From assembly GCA_009731375.1 (NCBI GenBank), contig BJOX01000013.1, positions 1,456,759 through 1,520,758 on the forward strand: 64,000 nucleotides of DNA. The letters run 5' to 3'. The first letter of the stretch is position 1. Each line of letters starts with the position of its first letter. This document shows positions 1-11,572 of this stretch, in pieces. This DNA comes from Paulinella micropora. Its lineage: Eukaryota > Cercozoa > Imbricatea > Euglyphida. A program made the translations under genes and the position numbers. The notes beneath the pieces were generated by a model. That model searched no databases. It was not told the DNA's origin and worked only from the letters and a program-made list of their open reading frames with translations.

Positions 1-640
<640 letters not shown>

Positions 641-1243
641 GGTCTAGGAGCGTCGCATATAGACATGGCAAGAGACAACCATAGTGTATGATCTAGCAGC
701 GTCGCATAGGAAATATAGCAATGGACAACGATAGTGTATGATCTAGCAGCGTCGCATAGGAAATAGACATAGCAATAGACAACCATAGTGTATGATCTAG
801 CAGCGTCGCATAGGAAATAGACATAGCAATGGACAACGATAGAGTGTGATCCAGCAGCGTCGCATAGGAAATAGACATGGCAATGGACAACGATAGTGTA
901 TGATCTAGCAGCGTCGCATAGGAAATAGACATAGCAATGGACAACGATAGTGTATGATCTAGCAGCGTCGCATAGGAAATAGACATGGCAATCCACAACG
1001 ATAGTGTATGATCTAGCAGCGTCGCATAGGAAATAGACATAGCAATGGACAACCATAGTGTATGATCTAGCAGCGTCGCATAGGAAATAGACATAGCAAT
1101 GGACAACGATAGTGTGTGATCTAGCAGCGTCGCATAGGAAATAGAAATGGCAATGGACAACCATAGTGTATGATCTAGCAGCGTCGCATAGGAAATAGAC
1201 ATAGCAATGGACAACGATAGTGTATGATCTAGCAGCGTCGCAT
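641..1243. repeat. 54-bp minisatellite, about 11 copies
   Basis: The motif GATCTAGCAGCGTCGCATAG recurs at about 690, 740, 794, 848, 902, 956, 1010, 1064, 1118, 1172 and 1226, giving a 54-bp period (one unit is 50 bp). Because 54 is 18 codons, two minus-strand frames stay open and give an 18-residue repeat. No start or domain suggests real coding. Confidence 0.95.
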
Positions 1244-1272
1244 ACCCCATGAACAAAGGCGTCATGCACAAG

Positions 1273-1287
1273 AGATAGATAGATAGG

Positions 1288-1343
<56 letters not shown>

Positions 1344-1369
1344 AAGTAGTCATAGTAGTAGTAGTAGTA

Positions 1370-1444
<75 letters not shown>

Positions 1445-1450
1445 CAGTAC

Positions 1451-1534
<84 letters not shown>

Positions 1535-1535
1535 C

Positions 1536-1615
<80 letters not shown>

Positions 1616-1705
1616 TGGTAATAGTAATAATAGTAGTCGTAGTAATAATAGCAATGATGATGATAATAATAATGATAATGATGATGATGATGATAATAAT
1701 AATAA
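1273..1705. repeat. Compound array: GATA, then GTA, then ATA
   Basis: (GATA)n at 1273-1342 is followed by (AGT)n to about 1568, then (ATA)n with GAT interruptions. The motif changes abruptly without unique spacer. Confidence 0.95.
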
Positions 1706-1882
1706 TAATAGTGTATCTCCTGCCAATTGCTGAGCCAAAAGGCCATGTGCATCCAGTCCTCCATTCCATAAGGAAAGTCTCCACACCAATCGGTGGAATA
1801 AAGGAAGTGACGGCATAGAACATTACTCTAGGAGCTTTATACCAATCAGCCCATGGAAAGGACCGATGGCCTATGTACTCCC
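1706..1882. other. Short unique spacer between arrays
   Basis: About 177 bases of ordinary composition between two ATA arrays. The minus strand is open across it, but the frame continues into the repeats on both sides and no family was recognised. Confidence 0.6.
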
Positions 1883-1913
<31 letters not shown>

Positions 1914-1983
1914 CACGACAACGTGCACCACTAGTCCCTCGCTAAGGCGTTTTTCGTTCAGTTGGTTTTGAATAATAATGATG

Positions 1984-2027
<44 letters not shown>

Positions 2028-2057
2028 GAACAACAACAACAATAGCAATAATAATAC

Positions 2058-2105
<48 letters not shown>

Positions 2106-2205
2106 CTGCACTACTAATCCCTCGCTAAGGCGTTTTTCATTCAGTTGGTTTTGAATAACATTCATGATTATAATAATAGTAAACAACAACAACAACAACA
2201 ACAAC

Positions 2206-2248
<43 letters not shown>

Positions 2249-2277
2249 TAATAATAACAATAATAATGATAATAATA
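1883..2277. repeat. ATA/CAA arrays with two copies of a ~60-bp interspersed repeat
   Basis: The core CCCTCGCTAAGGCGTTTTTC, with flanks running from ACCTGCACCACTAGT-like to TTGGTTTTGAAT, occurs at about 1912-1972 and 2103-2155. Each copy sits between an (ATA)n tract and a (CAA)n tract. Further copies lie at about 5100-5158 and 5736-5794. Confidence 0.85.
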
Positions 2278-2375
2278 GTGCTTCTCTGTCAATGGCTGAT
2301 GCATTTCTGCACATGCGCCTCCATCGTCTCACCCGTGAGGGGAGTACGAAGAATTGACGATAAGCTCTAATGACA
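2278..2375 (-). mobile_element. SINE fragment (3' part), cut by assembly gap
   Basis: It begins after (ATA)n with GTGCTTCTCTGTCAATGGCT and matches the left half of the full copies at 5419, 30700, 31033 and 45890. It stops at the N run, so the tRNA-like head is not visible. Confidence 0.85.
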
Positions 2376-3089
2376 NNNNNNNNNNNNNNNNNNNNNNNNN
2401 NNNNNNNNNNNNNNNNNNNNNNNNNNNNNNNNNNNNNNNNNNNNNNNNNNNNNNNNNNNNNNNNNNNNNNNNNNNNNNNNNNNNNNNNNNNNNNNNNNNN
2501 NNNNNNNNNNNNNNNNNNNNNNNNNNNNNNNNNNNNNNNNNNNNNNNNNNNNNNNNNNNNNNNNNNNNNNNNNNNNNNNNNNNNNNNNNNNNNNNNNNNN
2601 NNNNNNNNNNNNNNNNNNNNNNNNNNNNNNNNNNNNNNNNNNNNNNNNNNNNNNNNNNNNNNNNNNNNNNNNNNNNNNNNNNNNNNNNNNNNNNNNNNNN
2701 NNNNNNNNNNNNNNNNNNNNNNNNNNNNNNNNNNNNNNNNNNNNNNNNNNNNNNNNNNNNNNNNNNNNNNNNNNNNNNNNNNNNNNNNNNNNNNNNNNNN
2801 NNNNNNNNNNNNNNNNNNNNNNNNNNNNNNNNNNNNNNNNNNNNNNNNNNNNNNNNNNNNNNNNNNNNNNNNNNNNNNNNNNNNNNNNNNNNNNNNNNNN
2901 NNNNNNNNNNNNNNNNNNNNNNNNNNNNNNNNNNNNNNNNNNNNNNNNNNNNNNNNNNNNNNNNNNNNNNNNNNNNNNNNNNNNNNNNNNNNNNNNNNNN
3001 NNNNNNNNNNNNNNNNNNNNNNNNNNNNNNNNNNNNNNNNNNNNNNNNNNNNNNNNNNNNNNNNNNNNNNNNNNNNNNNNNNNNNNNNN
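2376..3089. other. Assembly gap (714 N)
   Basis: Unsequenced. ORFs that appear to cross it are artefacts. Confidence 0.99.
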
Positions 3090-3840
3090 ATGGTTTGGGG
3101 GGGGCTTCCCCCCCCCCCCCCCCCACCCCCACCCTCGGGCTGGGGTTTCCGGGGGGAAGGGCCCCCCGGACCCCCCCTTCCCCGTCGACAGGGTACGTTC
3201 AATTGCCGGAGCCACCAGCAGAACGCAAGTGTAAGCTCTGGTGGCACAAAAACCTAAAATCTCTGGTTTTTGTGCCACCCGCCACCAAAACTTTTTTATC
3301 TCCGAAGAAAGCGCACCAAGAGGTGTCGGGTAAACCAAACATCAGCCTCAAACTCCCTCAGGTGTGCGCAAACGGCGCCTGGTGGCGAAAAAAATCTCAA
3401 TTTCCCGGTGTACATGCCACCCGGCGCAATATTTTTATATTTTCGAAGAGAGCTCATCAAGAAATGTCAGATACACCAAATATCAGCCGCTAACTCCCTC
3501 TGGTGTGCGCAAACGGCGCCTGGTGGCACAAGACCTCAATTTTCTGGCGTGGGTGCCACCCGCGAAAAAAAAAACGGGTACGTACAACCGCCGGGCTGGA
3601 GTTCCCGGGGGGGAGGGCCCCCCGGACCCCCCCTGCCCCGTCGACAGGGTACGTTCAATTGCCGGAGGGCGCCTGGTGGCACAAGGCCGCCATTTTCTGG
3701 TGTGTGGGGTGCCACCCGCGACCAGGACTGGTACGTACAATCGCCGGGCTGGGGTTCCCGGGGTAAGGGCCCCCCGGACCCCCCCCCTGCCCCGTCGACA
3801 GGGTACGTTAAAGTACCGGAGGCACCGCAAGTGCTGCTAA
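3090..3840. repeat. GC-rich repeated cassette, three copies
   Basis: A cassette of about 80 bp carrying CCCCGTCGACAGGGTACGTT recurs at about 3137, 3593 and 3747. The shorter motif GCGCAAACGGCGCCTGGTGG occurs twice (about 3365 and 3506). Long G and C runs are present. Frames are open because stops are rare, and no protein family is evident. Confidence 0.8.
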
Positions 3841-4375
3841 AAAACAAGGAATTTTGGCATTCAGGACACTCCTCTAACGCAAATATTTGCGTGAATTCAA
3901 AAAAAATTATATCAGCATCAACATCGAGTCTGCTGCTAGCCACCCTGTGAATATGAGCTCCCAACTCCTCCTGGTTCCCACAAACCATGATTTATAGGAA
4001 TGGGGGGGTGCAAAAAAAGGCCCCCCCCAAAAAAAATCGGCATTCAGGACACTCCCCTAACGCAAATATTTGCGTGAATTCCAAAGAAATTATACCAGCA
4101 TCAAGATCGAGACTGGGGCTAGCCACCCTGCCAATATGAGCTCCCAACTCCTCCTGGTTCACACAAACAATGATTTATAGGGACAGGGGTGCGAAAAAAA
4201 ACAAGGAAACTTGCATTCAGGGCACTCCCCTAACGCAAATATTTGCGTGAATTCCAAAAAAATCATATCAGCATCAAGATCGAGTCTGGGGCTAACCACC
4301 CTGCCATTATGAGTTCCCAACTCCTCCTGGTTCCCACAAACCATGATTTATTCCGACAGGGGTGCGAAAATGCGG
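3841..4375. repeat. Tandem satellite, three units of ~173-183 bp
   Basis: CATTCAGGACACTCC-like starts lie at 3858, 4041 and 4214 (spacings 183 and 173). Each unit contains the perfect 16-bp palindrome ACGCAAATATTTGCGT (3877-3892, 4060-4075, 4233-4248) and a conserved block ending in CAAACCATGATTTAT. Confidence 0.92.
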
Positions 4376-4466
4376 GGTGGGGGGTGGGGGTGGGTGGGTG
4401 GGGGTACACAATTTTCATTTCCCCCCCCCCCCCCCCACCCCCCCCCCCCCCCCCCCCACCCCCTTT
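4376..4466. repeat. Poly-G and poly-C tracts beside a gap
   Basis: A G-rich run (GGGGTGGGGGTGGG-like) is followed by a long C-rich run leading into N. This is probably the cause of the assembly break. Confidence 0.9.
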
Positions 4467-4885
4467 NNNNNNNNNNNNNNNNNNNNNNNNNNNNNNNNNN
4501 NNNNNNNNNNNNNNNNNNNNNNNNNNNNNNNNNNNNNNNNNNNNNNNNNNNNNNNNNNNNNNNNNNNNNNNNNNNNNNNNNNNNNNNNNNNNNNNNNNNN
4601 NNNNNNNNNNNNNNNNNNNNNNNNNNNNNNNNNNNNNNNNNNNNNNNNNNNNNNNNNNNNNNNNNNNNNNNNNNNNNNNNNNNNNNNNNNNNNNNNNNNN
4701 NNNNNNNNNNNNNNNNNNNNNNNNNNNNNNNNNNNNNNNNNNNNNNNNNNNNNNNNNNNNNNNNNNNNNNNNNNNNNNNNNNNNNNNNNNNNNNNNNNNN
4801 NNNNNNNNNNNNNNNNNNNNNNNNNNNNNNNNNNNNNNNNNNNNNNNNNNNNNNNNNNNNNNNNNNNNNNNNNNNNNNNNNNNNN
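4467..4885. other. Assembly gap (419 N)
   Basis: Unsequenced. Confidence 0.99.
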
Positions 4886-5025
4886 GGTGTCTGCTGGGTC
4901 CTGGGCTATCAACCAGCATATGCGGAGTTTAAGATCTTTTACGCGCGCAACGACCCTCCTCCCCAGCATCTACCACCAAAGGGTTATGAGTTGGCGGCAC
5001 AGTTTAACGCCTTGCGGCCATTGGG

Positions 5026-5029
<4 letters not shown>
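4886..5029 (+). pseudogene. 3' end of an ORF directly followed by (TAA)n
   Basis: About 47 codons are open from the gap to a TGA at 5027-5029, ending in residues FNALRPLG. The composition is protein-like (mixed hydrophobic, Pro and aromatic residues). The stop codon runs straight into a TAA/ATA microsatellite with no 3' UTR, which resembles the 3' terminus of a retroposed element with a simple-repeat tail. The 5' part is lost in the gap and the family is not recognised. Confidence 0.35.
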
Positions 5030-5097
<68 letters not shown>

Positions 5098-5167
5098 CAC
5101 GACAACCTGCACCACTAGTCCCTCGCTAAGGCGTTTTTCGTTCAGTTGGTTTTGAATAATAATGATG

Positions 5168-5207
<40 letters not shown>

Positions 5208-5290
5208 GCAACACACGTACACACCGCAGACACACACAACCTACTTCTCTCGCTAAGTAAGTAGGAAATATGACAACGGCCTTACGGTCA

Positions 5291-5328
<38 letters not shown>

Positions 5329-5369
5329 GCAACAAGTCGCTCCGATCATATAACAACAACAACATTAAA

Positions 5370-5418
<49 letters not shown>
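5030..5418. repeat. ATA/CAA compound arrays with a ~60-bp repeat copy
   Basis: (ATA)n at 5030-5097, a copy of the CCCTCGCTAAGGCG repeat at 5100-5158, (CAA)n, about 85 bp of spacer at 5207-5290, (CAA)n again, then (ATA)n up to the SINE. Confidence 0.9.
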
Positions 5419-5683
5419 GTGCTTCTCTGTCAATGGCTGATGCATTTCTGCACATGCGCCTCCATCGTCTCACCCGTGAGGGGAGTACGAAGAATTGACG
5501 ATAAGCTCTAATGACACCCCCGCAAGGGCAGTTCCAACACTTCCAGACGGGCCGGTATGTTCAATGAAAATACTGGTCCAGAAATAGACCGGTATGTTCA
5601 ATGAAAATGGTGGCACCGACGGGAATCGAACTGGCGACAGGGCCCAGCTGGTAGAACTTGACCACTGGGCTATCACGGTGTCC
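5419..5683 (-). mobile_element. tRNA-derived SINE, full copy
   Basis: On the minus strand the right end is tRNA-like. An A-box-like TAGCCCAGTGG lies at 5672-5662 and a B-box-like GTTCGATTC at 5631-5623, spaced as in an internal RNA polymerase III promoter. The body runs leftwards and ends in CATTGACAGAGAAGCAC followed by a (TTA)n tail. An internal ~36-bp segment (GTATGTTCAATGAAAAT core) is duplicated. Trinucleotide repeats flank both ends. Confidence 0.85.
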
Positions 5684-5735
<52 letters not shown>

Positions 5736-5840
5736 GGACAACCTGCACCACTAGTCCCTCGCTGAGGCGTTTTTCGTTTAGTTGGTTTTGAATATCACCC
5801 GCGCGCCTGCAAACATCACATGTATGAACGCATGTATGTA
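5684..5840. repeat. (ATA)n plus ~60-bp repeat copy and GC-rich tag
   Basis: (ATA)n, then the CCCTCGCTGAGGCG variant at 5736-5794, then AATATCACCCGCGCGCCT. A related tag, AATATCGCCCGCGCGTCT, recurs about 106 bp later between the GTAT and ACAT tracts. Confidence 0.85.
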
Positions 5841-6346
5841 TATGAATGTGTATGTATGTATGTATGTATGTATGTATGTATGTATGTATGTTTTTAATAT
5901 CGCCCGCGCGTCTACATACACATACATACATACATACATACATACATACATACATACATAACATTACATACATAACATTACAGACATACATACATACATA
6001 CATACATACATTCATACATACATTCATACATACATACATACATACATACATACATACATACATACATGCATGCATCCATACATACATACATACATACATG
6101 CATCCATCCATCCATCCATCCATCCATCCATCCATACATACATACATACATACATACATGCATACATGCGTACATACATGCATACATACATACATACATA
6201 CATACATACAAACATACAAACATACATACATACATACATACAGACATACATACAGACATACATACAGACATACATACATACATACATACATACATACATA
6301 CATGCCTGCCTGCCTGCCTGCATGCATGCATGCATGCATACATACA

Positions 6347-6377
<31 letters not shown>

Positions 6378-6500
6378 CATACATACGTACATACGTACGT
6401 ACGTACGTACGTACGTACATACGTACGTACGTACGTACGTACATACATACATACATACATACATACATACATACATACATACATACATACATACATACAT
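5841..6500. repeat. GTAT tract, then long ACAT array
   Basis: (GTAT)n to about 5890, then (CATA)n with CATC, CAGA, CCTG, CATG and CGTA variants. The repeat strand reverses at about 5890-5920. Open frames here give periodic His-Thr-Tyr-Ile or Cys-Met-Tyr-Val and are not genes. Confidence 0.96.
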
Positions 6501-6690
6501 ACAGATAGATAGATTACATGAATACAGTAGATAGAGTCACATAGGTAACCTAGACAACGCGTTCATCTTTTGCTTTATACATACATACATACACAGATAG
6601 ATAGATTACATGAATACAGTAGATAGAGTCACATAATAGATGACCTTGACAAGGCGTTCATCTTTTGCGTTAGACTCTGCAGAAGCTCCT
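6501..6690. repeat. Duplicated ~93-bp spacer
   Basis: The block starting CAGATAGATAGATTACATGA, with GTTCATCTTTTGC near its end, occurs at about 6502 and again at about 6595, separated by a short ACAT run. Confidence 0.85.
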
Positions 6691-7047
6691 GCTTACATAC
6701 ATACGTACATTATATACATACATACATGCATACATGCATGCACATGCATGCATGCATACATACATACATACATACATACGTACATACATACATACATACA
6801 TACATACATACATACATACATACATACATACATGCATGCATGCATGCATGCATACATACATACATACATACATACATACATACATTCATGCATGCATGCA
6901 TACATACATACATACATACATACATACATACATACATACATGCATGCACATGCATGCATGCATACATACATACATACATACATACATACATACACACACA
7001 CATACATGCACATAGATATCTACACACCTGGTTAGTGCCCGTCTGCA
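6691..7047. repeat. ACAT array with CATG variants
   Basis: Tetranucleotide array with interspersed CATGCATG blocks. Confidence 0.95.
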
Positions 7048-7527
7048 AGACCCTTCCTATCTCGCTCTCTAAATCCTCAATGTCCTACATACATACATGT
7101 GCATGCATGCATACATACATACATACATGCATACATACATACATACATACATACATACGTACAGACATACATAAGAACCTATCTCGCTCTCTAAATCCTC
7201 AATGTCCTACATACATACATACATGCATACATACATACATACATACATACAGACAGACAGACATACATAAGACCCTTCCTATCTCGCTCTCTAAATCCTC
7301 AATGTCCTGCATACATACATACATGCATACATACATACATGCATACATACATACATACAGACAGACAGACATACATAAGACCCTTCCTATCTCGCTCTCT
7401 AAATCCTCAATGTCCTACATACATACATGCATACATACATACATACATACATACATACATACGTACATACATACATACGAACCTATCTCGCTCTCTAAAT
7501 CCTCAATGTCCTACATACATACATACA

Positions 7528-7559
<32 letters not shown>

Positions 7560-7975
7560 CATACATACATACATACATACATACATACATACATACCATA
7601 CATACATACATACATACATACATACATACATACATAAGACCCTTCCTATCTCGCTCTCTAAATCCTCAATGTCCTACATACATACATGCATACATACATA
7701 CATACATACATACATACATACATACATACATACATAAAGACATACATAAGACCCTTCCTATCTCGCTCTCTAAATCCTCAATGTCCTGCATACATACATA
7801 CATGCATACATACATACATACATACATACATACATAAGACCCTTCCTATCTTGCTCTCTAAATCCTCAATGTCCTGCATACATACATACATGCATACATA
7901 CATACATACATACATACATACATACATACATACATACATACATACATACATACATACATACATACAGACACATAG
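7048..7975. repeat. Mosaic array: ~37-bp cassette alternating with ACAT tracts
   Basis: The cassette beginning GACCCTTCCTATCTCGCTCT and ending TCAATGTCC occurs at about 7048, 7175 (5' shortened), 7271, 7379, 7479 (5' shortened), 7638, 7750 and 7838, and once more at 8610. ACAT, CAGA or CATG tracts of about 55-125 bp separate the copies. Confidence 0.93.
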
Positions 7976-8039
7976 AGACATGCATAGAGACACACCTGCG
8001 CCACGTCATCCAGCGTGTCTGATAACACACGAAGTTCTT

Positions 8040-8423
8040 TCTGTGCCAGCGCGCCCTGCGCTCATTATCATATGACATCTTCATAGCGCCCATCAAGTTC
8101 TTTATCGGTCACCGCCACAAAATGTGGTCAGCTTACCGCTAAGACTACATAAGCGGCGCGCCAAATTTGACGTGTTTTGCGGGCTTGCCGGCCCGGCTCG
8201 CCCGCAAAACACGTCAAATTTGTGACTAGCCGCATAATATACTATTCTGCGCCACTGCCCCCCTGCATTCATTATGTATGCATGTTTACCAAGTTCTTTC
8301 TGGACCACTGCGCCCCTGCATTCGTTATTCATTATGTATGTATGTTTATAGCAACAAGGAAGTTCATTCTGCGCCACTGGCCCCCCCTGCATTCATTAGG
8401 TATACATGCTTATAGCGCCCATT

Positions 8424-8425
<2 letters not shown>
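8040..8425. repeat. Degenerate tandem repeats of ~56-69 bp
   Basis: CTGCGCCACTGCCCCCCTGC-like starts lie at about 8041 (divergent), 8247, 8300 and 8369. Each is followed by CATTCATTATGTATG-like sequence and most by AAGTTCTTT. The first unit is separated from the rest by the hairpin at 8162-8222. Confidence 0.75.
8162..8222. repeat. Perfect inverted repeat, 23-bp arms, 15-nt loop
   Basis: The left arm 8162-8184 (starts CAAATTTGACGTG) is exactly complementary to the right arm 8200-8222. The loop at 8185-8199 is itself GC-rich. It could form a cruciform or RNA hairpin. It has no T-run after it, so a terminator reading is not supported. Confidence 0.95.
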
Positions 8426-8464
<39 letters not shown>

Positions 8465-8577
8465 TCCTTCCCCCCCCCCCCCCCCCCCTACCCCCCCCCC
8501 CCCCCCCNNNNNNNNNNGTGCTTCAGTGTGAACTCCTCCAAGCGCTTCAGGTCCACACCTAGCATACGCAATGTATG
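8426..8577. repeat. Poly-C tract with 10-N gap and short spacer
   Basis: About 80 bases of almost pure C are followed by 10 N at 8508-8517 (gap of unknown size) and about 60 bases of unique sequence. Confidence 0.93.
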
Positions 8578-8750
8578 TCATACATACATACATACATACA
8601 TACAGACATACATACATATGACCCTTCCTATCTCGCTCTCTAAATCCTCAATGTCCTACATACATACATGCATACATACATACATACATACATACATGCA
8701 TACATACATACATACATACATACATACATACATACATACATACAGACATA
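8578..8750. repeat. ACAT array with ninth copy of the ~37-bp cassette
   Basis: The cassette lies at about 8610-8648, flanked on both sides by ACAT repeats as at 7048-7975. Confidence 0.92.
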
Positions 8751-8784
8751 GAAGTGAAAGCAAGGGATGCTAGATGTCTAGATA

Positions 8785-9120
8785 TGAATGCTAGATGTGT
8801 AGATATGGATGTAATATGTGTAGGTAATGAATAAATGAATGCTAGATGTAGATATGAATGTAATATATGTAGGTAATGAATAAATCAATGCTAGATGTGT
8901 AGATATGGATGTAATATATGTAGGTAATGAATAATAAATCAATGCTAGATGTGTAGATATGAATGTAATATGCATAGGTAATGAATAATAAATCAATGCT
9001 AGATGTGTAGATATGAATGTAATATACGTAGATAATGAATAATAAATCAATGCTAGATGTGTAGAAATGAATGTAATATATAGGTAATGAATAAATGAAT
9101 GCTAGATATGTAGATATGAA
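8785..9120. repeat. Second 54-bp minisatellite, ~7 copies
   Basis: GCTAGATG starts lie at 8790, 8841, 8890, 8944, 8998, 9052 and 9101 (spacings 49-54). The units carry GTAGATATGAATGTAATAT-like cores. The minus strand reads an 18-residue repeat. The sequence is unrelated to the 54-bp minisatellite at 641. Confidence 0.93.
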
Positions 9121-9184
9121 TGCATGCATTTGCATATTTGTGCAAGTACGTGCGCATGTATGCAATGAATGAACGAACGAATGA

Positions 9185-9272
9185 ATGTATGAATGTATGT
9201 ATGTATGTATGTATGTATGCATGCATGTATGTATGTATGTATGTATGTATGTATGTATGTATGTATGTATGT
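9185..9272. repeat. (ATGT)n array
   Basis: Tetranucleotide tract with a CATG variant, followed by about 65 bases of unique sequence. Confidence 0.95.
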
Positions 9273-9338
9273 TCACCTCTGACTAGCGCGTCAAAGCGAG
9301 TGAAACATTCCGTACACACCCGACTACAGACCACACAT

Positions 9339-9385
9339 AAGGATGATGATGGTGATGGTGGTGGTGGTGGTGGTGGTGGTGGTGG

Positions 9386-9416
<31 letters not shown>

Positions 9417-9468
9417 GATGATGATGGTGGTGGAGGTGGTGGTGGTGGTGATGATGATGATGATGATT

Positions 9469-9500
<32 letters not shown>

Positions 9501-9660
9501 GATGGTGATGATGGTAGTGGTGGTGGTGATGATGATGATGGTGGTGGTAGTGGTGGTGGTGATGATGATGATGGTGGTGGTGGTGGTTGTGATGATGGTG
9601 ATGGTGGTGGTGGTGGTGGTGATGATGATGATGACGATGATGATAATTATTATTACTATT
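9339..9660. repeat. (GAT)n/(GGT)n trinucleotide array
   Basis: Alternating blocks of GAT and GGT. They translate as poly-Asp/Gly or poly-His and are not coding. Confidence 0.96.
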
Positions 9661-9693
9661 TATCATCATACCTAACGCCTTCGTCCACTTTGA

Positions 9694-9743
9694 GGTGGGA
9701 GAGGTTCAAACGATGTCTCGAGCAATCATCACATACCTAAGGT

Positions 9744-9812
<69 letters not shown>

Positions 9813-9813
9813 C

Positions 9814-9908
<95 letters not shown>

Positions 9909-9942
9909 CAGACAGATAGATAGGTAGATAGGTAGATAGATG

Positions 9943-10007
<65 letters not shown>

Positions 10008-10056
10008 GTGGGAGAGGTTCAAACGATGTCTCGAGCAATCATCACATACCTAAGAT

Positions 10057-10125
<69 letters not shown>

Positions 10126-10128
10126 AAA

Positions 10129-10176
<48 letters not shown>

Positions 10177-10262
10177 ATAGATGGATAGATAGATAGGTAG
10201 ATAGGTGGGAGAGGTTCAAACGATGTCTCGAGCAATCATCACATACCTAAGATAGATAGATA
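9694..10262. repeat. GATA/GACA array with a ~47-bp cassette, three copies
   Basis: The cassette starting GGTGGGAGAGGTTCAAACGA and ending ATCACATACCTAAG lies at 9694, 10007 and 10204. The tracts between are GATA with a GACA block at about 9811-9848. Confidence 0.94.
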
Positions 10263-10848
10263 GATGAGATATCGACTAATGTCAGAAAAAAGGAGCTTCT
10301 GATTTCGTCAACCAAGGAAGTCTGTGGGTAAAGTATTAACCCGATGCCCAGCTAAGCCGTGATGTTTGCACGGAAGGGACTGATACAGGCGATACCAAAG
10401 CTCCCTAGTACCAGGCGGGGCCAGGGCTCGTTCCATAAGCGCCCCTTGCAGAACGAGCTCCCACCTCCATTACAGAGGGCCCAGTAAGCAGATGGAGTTT
10501 CGAGACTGTTCGACAGTCTAGTATAAACCGACAGAGCACTGTGGGTTTTATTCCGGGCTCAACAAGCGAGAAAGGGCACCCTGAGGGAACAGGATTGTGC
10601 TTCCCGTCGCTATTTCGGCATGTGACTCATAGGCGTATGGCTAGGCACACATAAGGCACCCCACCACGGGCCCAGCACACCCACACCATCCCCTAATTCT
10701 CTGTCTGTCGACAGATGGCACCCATTTCCAAAAAAACCAAGCCCAAGGGAGGGTCAGTGACACCTCAAGTGGCCTTGGTTCGCTCAGTGATGAGATCAAC
10801 TGATGAGATATCGACTAATGTCAGAAAAAAGGAGCTTCTGATTTCGTC

Positions 10849-10850
<2 letters not shown>
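10263..10850. other. ~540-bp unique segment between 49-bp direct repeats, with exon-like pieces
   Basis: The 49-bp sequence beginning GATGAGATATCGACTAATGT occurs at both ends (about 10263-10312 and 10802-10850). The right copy lies in an open frame from the ATG at 10715, preceded by an acceptor-like pyrimidine tract and CGACAG. The left copy continues in the same frame to a donor-like GGGTAAAGT at about 10326. The 3' half of the apparent exon therefore lies upstream of its 5' half, as expected from a tandem duplication trimmed by the flanking GATA arrays. Start MAPISKKTKPKGG; no family recognised. Confidence 0.5.
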
Positions 10851-10909
<59 letters not shown>

Positions 10910-11085
10910 GAGATGTCGCAAAGGAATGTAGTCCTTGCAAAGGAACGAAATTTCACATCAAACAGTAATTTGTGTACTGTGCATGTGTCCGGGATGGGAA
11001 TCACGGGTAGACTGTGTTCTGTAAAAAAGAAGAGGAGGTAGGACGTTGAAGAAAAAGGCGATCTAGGAATGGAGAGTGGGGAGGG

Positions 11086-11121
<36 letters not shown>

Positions 11122-11200
11122 CGGACAGATAGATAGATGGTTAGACCACGTTCCCGCAGTTGCGACAGTGGTGTCGTCGGCGGGTAAAAGAAAACTTAAG

Positions 11201-11264
<64 letters not shown>

Positions 11265-11330
11265 GGCTATACCACGTTCCCGCAGTTGCGACAGTGGTGT
11301 CGTCGGCGGGTAAGAGAAAACTTAAGCGAC

Positions 11331-11428
<98 letters not shown>

Positions 11429-11433
11429 GATAG

Positions 11434-11498
<65 letters not shown>

Positions 11499-11539
11499 GT
11501 AGGTAGGTAGGTAGGTAGGTAGGTAGGTAGGTAGGTAGG

Positions 11540-11572
<33 letters not shown>

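Noticed and set aside
2168-3493. ORFs spanning the 714-N gap
   Set aside because: Same artefact; the flanking parts are unrelated repeats.
5419-5683. A functional tRNA gene
   Set aside because: A- and B-box-like sequences are present, but acceptor and T-stem pairing is poor and the unit is repeated with a long body and simple-repeat tail, so SINE is the better reading.
7048-7875. A CRISPR-like array (repeat of ~37 bp with spacers)
   Set aside because: The spacers are all the same ACAT microsatellite of variable length and the genome is eukaryotic; there are no cas genes.
8426-8507. Poly-C tract as a regulatory element
   Set aside because: It sits against a gap and is most likely a simple or poorly assembled homopolymer tract.
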